DNA of 64,000 nucleotides. It comes from Streptantibioticus ferralitis (lineage in GTDB: Bacteria; Actinomycetota; Actinomycetes; Streptomycetales; Streptomycetaceae). The stretch lies in NCBI RefSeq assembly GCF_029223525.1, contig NZ_JARHTQ010000015.1, positions 1 through 64,000 of the forward strand, read 5' to 3'. The number at the start of each line of letters is the position of its first letter. Positions within the stretch are counted from its first letter, which is position 1. Position numbers and translations under genes: made by a program. The notes below the pieces were generated by a model that did no database searches, had not been told where the DNA came from, and saw only the letters and a list, made by a program, of their open reading frames with translations. Positions 34,565 through 43,754 of the stretch are shown piece after piece.

Positions 34565-35260
34565 CTAAAGCGGGGTGACCGCCAGCCCCGGCCCGGTCGA
34601 ACGGCGCACCGCGATCGAACCGTACGGCGTGCCCAGCCGCAGCCAGGGACCGGACGCGAACAGCGCACCGCCCTCCGCACCCGCTGAACCGCCGGTCCCG
34701 GCCGAAACCCGTACCGGCCGAAGGAACCCCAGCGCGTTCGCGGCATGCACCGCGCGCAGCGGCAAAGGGGTGTCGCCGAGGTGCCGAGACCAGATCTCCT
34801 CAGCGAGCGCGTCGAGTTCACCGCGGGTGCGCCGGTCCGGTTCCAACGCCTCGGTACGGGCGCGGAATTCGGCGATGACGCGAGCCGCGGCGGCCCTCAA
34901 CTGCTCAGCGTCGAACTCGGCGATCCGCTGCCAGCCGCCTCGCGGAGGCAGCACACCGGCCCAGGACGGCCCGGTCACCCCCGGCGGAACGGCGGCCACC
35001 ACCGCCGATTCATCGACACCGTCCAGGAGTTGGCCCGCCGAGACCGTCACGTCGAAGGCGTACGACTCGGCGAGCGCACCGGTGCGTACCGCCAGCACGC
35101 CGCCGAACGGCGGCTGGCCGAAGACCGCGAGCGCCGGGCCCGCCGCCTGCAGCCGTACCACCGCCGACTTGTCCCAGCGGACCAGCCGGACGAGGAAGGC
35201 GGCGAGATCCGCCGCCTCCCCGAGGTCAGCCAGCCGCACCTGGCCGGGGAGCGCCGTCAT
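34565..35260 (-). CDS. conserved actinobacterial hypothetical protein
   Basis: 231 residues, cytoplasmic. The N-terminal 130 residues look like a beta-rich domain (LAAFLVRLVRWDKSAVVRL, GGVLAVRTGAL), and the middle is helical (EIWSRHLGDTPLPLRAVHAAN). I know similar genes only as a Streptomyces family placed next to thioesterase and EttA genes. It overlaps the thioesterase gene by ATGA, so both come from one transcript. No catalytic motif is recognised. Confidence 0.75.
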   Translation of the reverse strand: MTALPGQVRLADLGEAADLAAFLVRLVRWDKSAVVRLQAAGPALAVFGQPPFGGVLAVRTGALAESYAFDVTVSAGQLLDGVDESAVVAAVPPGVTGPSWAGVLPPRGGWQRIAEFDAEQLRAAAARVIAEFRARTEALEPDRRTRGELDALAEEIWSRHLGDTPLPLRAVHAANALGFLRPVRVSAGTGGSAGAEGGALFASGPWLRLGTPYGSIAVRRSTGPGLAVTPL

Positions 35261-35691
35261 ACGGCGACGGCCTCCTCAGCCTGGTCGTCCTCGAGGAACG
35301 CCTCCAGGAACCCACGCTCCTCGGCCGTGATGCGGCGTGGCCGCCCCGCGGCGAGGTCGTAGGGCACCACGACGGTCATCGCCCGCACGTACACCTGCTC
35401 GTCGTCCTTGACCTCGTACGAGTAGCGGACCGAAGCCGCGCTGATCTTCGTCACCCAGGTCTCGACGGTCACCGGCTCGTACCGGTGGACCAACGGGCGC
35501 AGGTAGTCGATCTCATGGCGGGCGACCACGGACCCCCCGGAGAAGGAGTCACTGCCTTCTCCGGGTGCCAGTCGGAACGTGAGGTCGATCCGTGCCTCCT
35601 CCAGGTAGCGGAGGAAGACCGCGTTGTTGACATGGCCGAAGGCGTCCATGTCCGACCAACGCAGTGGACAGCGGTAGATATGGCGGGCCAT
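35257..35691 (-). CDS. acyl-CoA thioesterase, 4-hydroxybenzoyl-CoA type
   Basis: 144-residue single hot-dog domain. The active-site region is RWSDMDAFGHVNNAVFLRYLEEAR, with the Asp and the HVNN turn of the 4HBT family; YEPVTVETWVTKISAASVRYSYEV forms the central sheet. It should hydrolyse fatty or aromatic acyl-CoA in the cytoplasm as a tetramer or dimer. It lies 15 bases after the EttA gene and overlaps the next one, forming a three-gene operon. Confidence 0.92.
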   Translation of the reverse strand: MARHIYRCPLRWSDMDAFGHVNNAVFLRYLEEARIDLTFRLAPGEGSDSFSGGSVVARHEIDYLRPLVHRYEPVTVETWVTKISAASVRYSYEVKDDEQVYVRAMTVVVPYDLAAGRPRRITAEERGFLEAFLEDDQAEEAVAV

Positions 35692-35706
35692 CCCCCAGTC
35701 CGTCCC

Positions 35707-37371
<1,665 letters not shown>

Positions 37372-37510
37372 CAGAAACCGTCCGGCAGATCTGGGAGTGG
37401 GCAGATACACCCCATCTTGCCGTACGCGGCCCGGACGACGGAAACCCGATCCGGGCGGCGGGGTGGCCGCCGCCGCGAGGCCCGCGGTATCCGGGGGCTG
37501 AACGCCGAAA

Positions 37511-37539
37511 GCCCCGGCACACCTTTCGTGTGCCGGGGC
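37511..37539 (-). terminator. hairpin terminator after the thioester-protein gene
   Basis: Perfect 12-bp stem (37511-37522 and 37528-37539) with a 5-base loop, followed on the minus strand by CTTTCGG. It lies 32 bases past the stop codon at 37572. Confidence 0.8.
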
Positions 37540-37571
37540 CCGGCTTACGGGACCGGGTTACCGGTCAATAC

Positions 37572-38984
37572 TCACTGGCCGGCCGGAGTCGACTTCCGCT
37601 TGCGGAGGAAGAAGACGGTGCCGCCGCCGATCACGACGAGCGCGACAGCCGCACCCGCGATGTACGGGGTGGCGTTGCTGCTACCGGTCTCGGCGAGGTT
37701 GCTGCCACCGGTCGACGTGCCGCCCGTCGAGGACGAGCTGGGCGCCGGAGATGGCGAGGAGCCGCCGCCGCTACCGGCGGTCTTGCAGTTGAGGATGCCG
37801 CTGAAGGTCTTCGAGAAGCCCTTCGGGCCGCTAATGCTGATCTTGTAGCTCTGGCCCTCCTTCACCGGCACGGTGATGGTCTGCGCCTTGCCCGCGCCGA
37901 CCGTGTACTCCTTGCCCGCGAGCTGGAAGGTGAAGGCCTCGTCGCCCTTGTTGGTGGCGGTGACGTCCACGCCGCCCTTGGCGCAGTCGACCATGGCGGA
38001 CAGCGCCGGGATCGCGCCCTGCTTGGCCCAGGTGGCGGTGGCCTGCGCGGTAACCGTGCTGTCGCTGGAACCGGCCAGGATCTGGACCTGGCTCACCTTG
38101 TACTGGCCCACGCCGGTGAAGACGCGGCCGACCGGGACCTTGGTGGTCGCCTGCACGGTCAGTGCGGCGTTGCCGTCCGCCGTACCGGCCGGAACGTTGA
38201 AGTACAGCTGCGAGCCGTCGGTCGCGGTGGTGACCGACTTGCCGTTCTTGTCGACCACCTTCACGCCGGTGGCCGCACCCTGCGGGGCCAGGCTGACCTG
38301 CGCGGTGCTGGCGTCGGTGTGCACGGTGACCGGGCCGATGCGGTTGCCGGACTTACCGGAGACGGCGGGCGGCGTCAGGGTCAGCGACGCCTGCGGCTCG
38401 GCGCTGCTCTGCGCGCTGTTGTAGAGGTAGTCGGCCAGCTTCTCCGCGTCGGGGTTGTTCGCGGTGACCGACGACGACGCGGTGTTCATGTGGTCCGAGT
38501 ACCGCCAGATGGCGACCTGCGTACCGGCGGCGGCGAGCTGCGGCGAGAGCGACCCGGCGCCCGCCTTCTTCGCCAGCGCGGTGAGGTCGTTCACCTGCGG
38601 GTAGGAGTTCTGCAGGATCCACTTGATCTTGCCCGCGCCCGGGTTGGCGCCCAGCGAGGAGGCACCCCAGGAGACCTCCTGGTATTTGGCGCTGTCCTGC
38701 GTGGGGTTGTGGATGTCGATGCAGTACGTCTGGATGGAGCCGCCGTCGTTGACCGACATCTCGAACAGGCCGGCGCCGACCTGCTGGTCGTGGCCGTTCT
38801 CGTGGATGGTGGCCGAGTCGTAGGTCTTGAGATTGCCAAGCGTGGCGGTGGCGCCGCCGGCAGCCGGGTCGGAACCATCCGCGACCGCCGACCCCGCGCC
38901 GACGATCGAACCCGCTGCTACCAGGCCGGATGCCAGCACAGCGGCGGCAAGGCGGGCAGCACGCCGCCTCCCTACAGTGAACAT
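37572..38984 (-). CDS. thioester-domain surface protein with LAETG sortase signal
   Basis: 470 residues from the ATG at 38984, with GGAGGGG upstream. A signal peptide (about 1-34) is followed by a thioester domain: the Cys in TYCIDIHNPTQ and the Gln in GTQVAIWRYSD should form an internal Cys-Gln thioester that can bind covalently to a target surface. Ig-like repeats follow (LTPPAVSGKSGNRIGPVTVH and on). A Ser/Pro/Gly linker leads to LAETGSSNATPY, a membrane helix and RKRKS, the signal for class E sortases. The mature protein would be fixed to the peptidoglycan outside the cell. Its A/T-rich upstream region suggests its own tight control. Confidence 0.9.
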   Translation of the reverse strand: MFTVGRRRAARLAAAVLASGLVAAGSIVGAGSAVADGSDPAAGGATATLGNLKTYDSATIHENGHDQQVGAGLFEMSVNDGGSIQTYCIDIHNPTQDSAKYQEVSWGASSLGANPGAGKIKWILQNSYPQVNDLTALAKKAGAGSLSPQLAAAGTQVAIWRYSDHMNTASSSVTANNPDAEKLADYLYNSAQSSAEPQASLTLTPPAVSGKSGNRIGPVTVHTDASTAQVSLAPQGAATGVKVVDKNGKSVTTATDGSQLYFNVPAGTADGNAALTVQATTKVPVGRVFTGVGQYKVSQVQILAGSSDSTVTAQATATWAKQGAIPALSAMVDCAKGGVDVTATNKGDEAFTFQLAGKEYTVGAGKAQTITVPVKEGQSYKISISGPKGFSKTFSGILNCKTAGSGGGSSPSPAPSSSSTGGTSTGGSNLAETGSSNATPYIAGAAVALVVIGGGTVFFLRKRKSTPAGQ

Positions 38985-39303
38985 GGATTTCCCCTCCGGG
39001 CGAGACAGAAGTGTCAAGGGGCCCGTCTCGCCAGCCAGATCCGATCCCCCGTGGCTACTCGACGGATCCTAGGAACCAAGCGCACCGGCACCACCGCTAA
39101 TCCCATTCGATAACCGATCCGAATCTGAATCGTTATCCAAATCACGCATGCTCCTGGAATTATCGATAAATCGGCCAGCCGACTTCACTACAGCTATTTC
39201 CCTAGAATTATGGCGAATAGCTGCAAAATTCCACGCTCCCGCCTTCACTGCTTTATCTGGCAGTGAAAGGTGCGAACCATACCGAAGCCGCTGATCCGGA
39301 CGT
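38985..39303. promoter_or_regulatory. A/T-rich control region of the thioester-protein gene
   Basis: 319 bases without a gene, much richer in A/T than the surroundings, especially 39090-39240. GATAA/TTATC occurs repeatedly: GATAAC at 39109-39114, GTTATC at 39132-39137 as an inverted pair, the palindrome TTATCGATAA at 39160-39169, and TTATC again near 39253. An 8-bp hairpin at 39244-39267 may end the SSB transcript. The cluster looks like an operator for an unidentified regulator. Confidence 0.5.
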
Positions 39304-39825
39304 TCAGAACGGTGCGAGCTCAAGCTGCGCCGCTCCGGCCTGCACGGCTTCGGCCTGCGCGGCTCCGGCCTGCGCGGCTTCGGCTGGGGCTTGTTCCTGG
39401 GCCGCCGCCGCTGGCTCCGTAGCGGATTCCGGCCGCTGTTCCGCCGACTCCGGGCGGGCCTTGACCACCCGTCGGAATGCCGACGTCCCCCGACTGAGGT
39501 CATGACCGACCGTCACCGCGTCAATGTCCGCCGAAACGAAGCTGCGCCCCTTGTCCTCCCGCTCCCGCACCCGTAGCCGCCCCCGCACGACCAGGGGTTC
39601 ACCGACCCCCACCGACGCCGCCACGTTCTCGGCCAACGACCGCCACGCCCAGACGGTGTAGAAGCTCGAATGGCCGTCGGTCCAGCGCTCCCCCGCGCGG
39701 TCGTAGCGCCGCTCCGTCGTCGCCAGCCGGAACCGTGTCACCGACGCCCCGGTCGCCGTCACCTTCAACTCCGGCCGCGTCGCGGCGTTGCCGACCACCG
39801 TCACCAGCGTCTCGCCCATGTTCAT
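39304..39825 (-). CDS. single-stranded DNA-binding protein (SSB family)
   Basis: 173 residues from the ATG at 39825 with GGGGAGGG upstream; a second ATG at 39819 is close. The OB fold is clear: ETLVTVVGNAATRPELKVT, SVTRFRLATTERRYDRAGERWTDGHSSFYTV and VVRGRLRVREREDKGR. The C-terminus is an Ala/Gln/Glu-rich repeat region (AAQAEAVQAGAAQ-like) ending LELAPF. The acidic DDDIPF-type tip that binds replication proteins is missing. It is therefore not the main replicative SSB and is likely an accessory form for recombination, competence or development. Confidence 0.88.
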   Translation of the reverse strand: MNMGETLVTVVGNAATRPELKVTATGASVTRFRLATTERRYDRAGERWTDGHSSFYTVWAWRSLAENVAASVGVGEPLVVRGRLRVREREDKGRSFVSADIDAVTVGHDLSRGTSAFRRVVKARPESAEQRPESATEPAAAAQEQAPAEAAQAGAAQAEAVQAGAAQLELAPF

Positions 39826-40002
39826 GGTCCTGCCCTCCCCTTCATCTGCCGAGTCGTTGAGGACAGCGTGCACCCGGCCGGAAGGGGTGTGCCGCGGCGG
39901 CGTGAAATCTGTGGACCCCCCGCCGATTGTGGATAACTCGCCCACCCGAACGTGTGGTTCACCGCTTCCCACGCACCGGAAGCGACCGCGCCGCCCCCCT
40001 CG

Positions 40003-41607
40003 TCAGCGCCCCGCCACCACCCCATACCGCTCCCGTACCTCGCGGTACCGCAGCAACTCGGCGGCCAGCGGCTCAAGTACCAGCGCCCGGCCGCAGTCGG
40101 CCGCGGCGTCCCGCAGCCGGGCTTCCGTACACCGCCCGAACCGCCGCGCGGGCCCCCGCCCCCCGACCCGGCACATCCACGTCAGCACCGGCCCGCCGAA
40201 CGCGCCAACCGCCAAGACCAGCAGGGGAATCCACACCGGAACCCCACGCGCCCACGACGCGCTCGTCACCAGCCCCAGCGCCCCGGTCACCGCGAGGACC
40301 AGCAGCATCCGCTGCACCGCCGCGGCGATGGACCACCACTTCGGACGTTCCCATTCCGCTTCCTCCGCCCGGGCCGCCGCCTCATCCAGCGCTTCGGACA
40401 AGCCCCGCGCCCCCCGTCGCGCGGCCTCGCGTACCGCCTGTGCCCAGGGCTCCGGCAGTCCTTCCGCCGCCGCGTCGGCGACGGCTCGTACCGCCTCCGC
40501 CACCACCGGTCGCGCCGCCAGCGGTGGCTCCTCACGCCACCCGGCGGCCCCCTGCGCCACCTGCCCGCGTCGACGTGCCCGCGGCCACGGCAGCCCGCAA
40601 GCGCGCCCGGCGGCCGTGCTCCACTGCCGTTCCGCCGCCTGCCCCACCGCGGCGGCGCCCACCGCGTCCGCCAGCTGGTCCGCGAACGCCTCACATGCCC
40701 GATCCGTCAATCCGGCCGTGCCATCACCGATGTACATCGGCCGCAGCCGCTCCGCAGCCTGCTCGACATCCGCCGCCAACCGGCGGTTGGCGGCACCGCG
40801 TTCGGCGACCAGCTGCCCGATCACCGCCCGTACCTCGCCGACGCCCTCACCGGTGAGCGCCGAGGCGGCCAGCACGACCGCCCCCGCCTCGCCATGCTCG
40901 CCCACCGCGATGCCGTCCTCGTCCAACAGCCTGCGCAGGTCGTCCAACACCTGCTCGGCGGCGTACGCCGGGAGCCGGTCCACCTGGTTCAGCACGACAA
41001 GTGTGACGTCGGCGTGCCCGGCCATCGGCCGCAGATAGCGCTCGTGCAGCACGGCGTCCGCGTACTTCTCCGGATCGAGCACCCACACCACGACGTCGAC
41101 CAGTTCCAACAGCCGGTCCACCTGGTTGCGGTGGCCAAACGCGGCCGAGTCGTGGTCGGGCAGGTCGAGAAGCACCAGGCCCTCCACCGCGTCGTCGCGC
41201 GCCCCGTCCATCCCCAGCCGCGTATGGACACCGTCGAGCAGACTGCGGCGTGCGAAGCGGGAGTTGTGCGGGATCCCCAGGCGGTCGAGCAGCGGTTCTG
41301 CGCCATGCGAATCCCAAACATACGCAAGCGGTGAAGCGGTGGTCGGCCGCCGTACCCCGACCTCGGCGAGATCCAGCCCGGTCAGGGCGTTGAACAGCGA
41401 TGACTTACCGCTGCCGGTGGCCCCGGCGAGCGCGACGACCGTATGGCTCAGGGAGAGCCTGCGCCGTTCCGCCGCCCGGTCCAGGACCGCGCCCGCGTCG
41501 GCCAGCGCGTCCGCCTCGACCCGGGTACGGGACAGACCCAGCAGCTCGCCCAGTGCGTCGACCCGCTGTTGCAGCAGGTCGCCGGAGTTTCCAACAGCCG
41601 CTCGCAC
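40003..41607 (-). CDS. dynamin-like / YfjP-type GTPase, second of a pair
   Basis: 534 residues from the GTG at 41607, 5 bases after the upstream GTPase gene. The GTPase domain shows the P-loop AGATGSGKSSLFNAL, RPTTASPLAYVW (switch I), LLDLPDHDS (G3, normally DTPG) and LVVLNQVDRL (G4 as NQVD). The C-terminal half has helical regions and one or two membrane helices (MLLVLAVTGALGLVTSASW and PVWIPLLVLAVGAFGGPVL). Such pairs are found across Streptomyces and are placed with membrane-remodelling dynamin-like proteins such as DynA/DynB at sporulation septa, but this pair is not clearly that one. Confidence 0.85.
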   Translation of the reverse strand: MRAAVGNSGDLLQQRVDALGELLGLSRTRVEADALADAGAVLDRAAERRRLSLSHTVVALAGATGSGKSSLFNALTGLDLAEVGVRRPTTASPLAYVWDSHGAEPLLDRLGIPHNSRFARRSLLDGVHTRLGMDGARDDAVEGLVLLDLPDHDSAAFGHRNQVDRLLELVDVVVWVLDPEKYADAVLHERYLRPMAGHADVTLVVLNQVDRLPAYAAEQVLDDLRRLLDEDGIAVGEHGEAGAVVLAASALTGEGVGEVRAVIGQLVAERGAANRRLAADVEQAAERLRPMYIGDGTAGLTDRACEAFADQLADAVGAAAVGQAAERQWSTAAGRACGLPWPRARRRGQVAQGAAGWREEPPLAARPVVAEAVRAVADAAAEGLPEPWAQAVREAARRGARGLSEALDEAAARAEEAEWERPKWWSIAAAVQRMLLVLAVTGALGLVTSASWARGVPVWIPLLVLAVGAFGGPVLTWMCRVGGRGPARRFGRCTEARLRDAAADCGRALVLEPLAAELLRYREVRERYGVVAGR

Positions 41608-41612
41608 GATGG

Positions 41613-43319
41613 TCAGCTCACCTTCTGCAGTACGGAGAACGTGGCGATGAGGGTTGCCTGCTGGCGCGGCGACACATCCAGGGCGTCGAGCGGGGCGAGT
41701 CGGAGTTCACGTTCGGCCCGCAGCAACTCGTCGACCATGGCGCTGAGTTCGTCCGCCGCGCGGTCGCGCATCCGCAAGGCGGCGAGCGCGCCGAGCCGCT
41801 CGGCCAGTTGCTCTCCCGCACCCCGGCCGCGCCGTCCGCCCAGTAGCGCGACACCGAGCAACGCGGCGATGTCCTCGGGGTCGGCGGGCGCTCGCTCGCC
41901 ATCGCGGGCGAAACGCACTTCCTCGTACGCGAGGTCGGTGAGCGCGGTGCGCCAACGCCGCACCGCCCCGGCGATACGTTCCGCCATATCGCCTCCGCCC
42001 GCGGACCCGTCCTGCGGCCTGGGGAAGACCACATCCGCCGGGTCGAGCCGCCACCGCTCCGCCGCGGTCTCATCGGCCAGGTCGACCGCCGTACGCAGCA
42101 GGGCGGCGCACCCGTCAGCCAACGCGGACTGCAACGCCTCGGGCCCGCTGGCCGGATACCCGCGCCAGCGCGCGAGTGCCGCTCCGCAGAGCACCTCACC
42201 GCGCTCCACGGCTTCGGTGACCCGCTCCGCGGCGCAGCGGTACGCTCCGGCCACATGGCCGGTGAGCCGTACGACGGCGGCGTGTTGCGCCGCGGACGCC
42301 CCGGCGAGCGCGGGCATCCGTTTGCGCAGCGAGGTCAGGACGCCGGTGGCGGTGCGGCGCGCCGCCGCACCGCGGGTGGCGGCATCATCCGCACAGTGCC
42401 GCAGCCATTCGCGCAGTTCGTGTACGGCGGTACGCGGCAGCAGCCCGCCGCCGTCAGCCGATTCGGGGAGTTCGGGAACCGTGAACCGGGGTACGTCGCC
42501 GAGTCCGGCCTTGGTCAACAGCGCGGCGTAGTGCCGGGAGACCTCGTCCGCGATCTGGTGCGGCACCCGGTCCAGCACGGTGCCCAGCGCCACGTCGTAC
42601 TCCTTGGCCGAACGCAGCAGATGCCAGGGAACCGCGTCCGCGTAGCGGGCGGCGGTGGTGACGAGGATCCAGATGTCGGCGGCGCAGAGCAGTTGGGCGG
42701 CCAGTTCGCGGTTGGCGGCGACGAGCGAGTCGACGTCGGGCGCGTCAAGCAGCGCGAGGCCCGGCGGCAGAGCGTCGGCGACCTCCAGCCGAAGACACGG
42801 CAACTCGGCGTCGTCCGCCAGGGAACCACGGTGCGTTCCGCCCGTGGCGTCCTCGAACCGTCCTTCGCGGTGGCCCGCGCCATGGCGAGGTCTCGCGGGC
42901 CGCCCCGCGTCCAGCTCCCAGCAGTCCTGCCGAGGCAGGCCGGCGACACTCTCCCGCGCGAACCCCGGCAGAATCCGCGGATCAGCGAACCATGCGCGGT
43001 CCCGGGGATGGCATACGAGGACGGGAGTGCGGGTAGTAGGCCGCAACACCCCCGCCTCACTCACCCGTCGCCCCACAAGTGAATTGACCAGCGTCGACTT
43101 CCCAGCCCCGGTCGACCCTCCGACAACGGCAAGCAACGGCGCCTCAGGCGCGCGAAGCCGCGGCATCAGGTAGTCGTCCAACTGGGCCAGCAGTTCCTGC
43201 CGAGTACGCCGGGCACGCGGCGCCCCTGGCAGCGGCAACGGAAAACGCGCGGCGTCGACGTGGTCGCGCATTACCGACAGCGCTTCGATCAGTCCAGGCT
43301 GTACGTCGAGGATCGCCAC
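41613..43319 (-). CDS. dynamin-like GTPase, first of a pair
   Basis: 568 residues from the GTG at 43319 ([27 protein letters not shown]). There is no clear ribosome site there, but upstream codons do not look coding. The P-loop is [19 protein letters not shown], switch [15 protein letters not shown]3 [10 protein letters not shown], with no typical NKxD. The rest is long helices rich in Ala, Arg and Glu, without an evident membrane segment. A less conserved insert ([19 protein letters not shown]) sits before the G3 region. It and the next gene are translated from one transcript and likely form a heteromeric complex, one soluble and one membrane-held. Confidence 0.85.
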   Translation of the reverse strand: MAILDVQPGLIEALSVMRDHVDAARFPLPLPGAPRARRTRQELLAQLDDYLMPRLRAPEAPLLAVVGGSTGAGKSTLVNSLVGRRVSEAGVLRPTTRTPVLVCHPRDRAWFADPRILPGFARESVAGLPRQDCWELDAGRPARPRHGAGHREGRFEDATGGTHRGSLADDAELPCLRLEVADALPPGLALLDAPDVDSLVAANRELAAQLLCAADIWILVTTAARYADAVPWHLLRSAKEYDVALGTVLDRVPHQIADEVSRHYAALLTKAGLGDVPRFTVPELPESADGGGLLPRTAVHELREWLRHCADDAATRGAAARRTATGVLTSLRKRMPALAGASAAQHAAVVRLTGHVAGAYRCAAERVTEAVERGEVLCGAALARWRGYPASGPEALQSALADGCAALLRTAVDLADETAAERWRLDPADVVFPRPQDGSAGGGDMAERIAGAVRRWRTALTDLAYEEVRFARDGERAPADPEDIAALLGVALLGGRRGRGAGEQLAERLGALAALRMRDRAADELSAMVDELLRAERELRLAPLDALDVSPRQQATLIATFSVLQKVS

Positions 43320-43681
43320 ATGCGAAGAATGCCCAATTTTGGTCGCTTTTTGAAGCGTATCTTGCCCCTGTCCGCCTTCTTCGACCCACCCAGCCGAGCC
43401 CCGACACGCAAGTGACACCTGGGGCGCCGGGATAACGAGTGCACAACACCCGCCACGCGTGGCGTAAAAAACGCTGCAAGATTCGGACTAGCCTGCGATT
43501 ATCAGATCGCTTCACCGAACCTACACAACGTGTCTCGGACGTGAAGCAACCGGTATGAGGTCCGCAGCCCTCTATCCTTGTCCCCGGCAAGGTCACGGAA
43601 CCACCGAGCCCGCCAGACCACGGCCAGCACGGTCGGAACCGCAGGCACACCGGGGACGGACACAGCCGCGGCCGCAACCCG
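43320..43681. other. intergenic region between GTPase operon and tRNA-Arg
   Basis: 362 bases with no gene that I can support. A 14-bp perfect palindrome, CGCCACGCGTGGCG (43451-43464), is followed by TAAAAAACG. The region must carry the leftward promoter of the GTPase pair and the rightward promoter of the tRNA, but no promoter is clear by eye. Confidence 0.5.
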
Positions 43682-43754
43682 GCCCCCGTAGCTCAGTGGA
43701 TAGAGCAGGCGCCTTCTAAGCGCTTGGCCGCAGGTTCGAGTCCTGCCGGGGGCA
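43682..43754 (+). tRNA. tRNA-Arg (anticodon TCT)
   Basis: 73 bases fold as a normal cloverleaf: acceptor GCCCCCG with CGGGGGC, D arm GCTC/GAGC, anticodon stem GGCGC/GCGCT with loop CTTCTAA (anticodon TCT at 43715-43717, reads AGA), T arm GCAGG/CCTGC with TTCGAGT. The discriminator is A and CCA is not encoded. It is the integration site of the element that begins at its 3' end; the integrase gene on the other strand ends within it. Confidence 0.97.
43693..43754. other. element end (attL side) overlapping tRNA-Arg and the integrase 3' end
   Basis: The integrase stop is at 43693-43695 inside the tRNA. The crossover core must therefore lie in the tRNA, most likely its 3' half, which the element restores on insertion. 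The exact core cannot be set because the other junction is outside the window. No second copy of the tRNA 3' end is visible to 64000. Confidence 0.6.
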
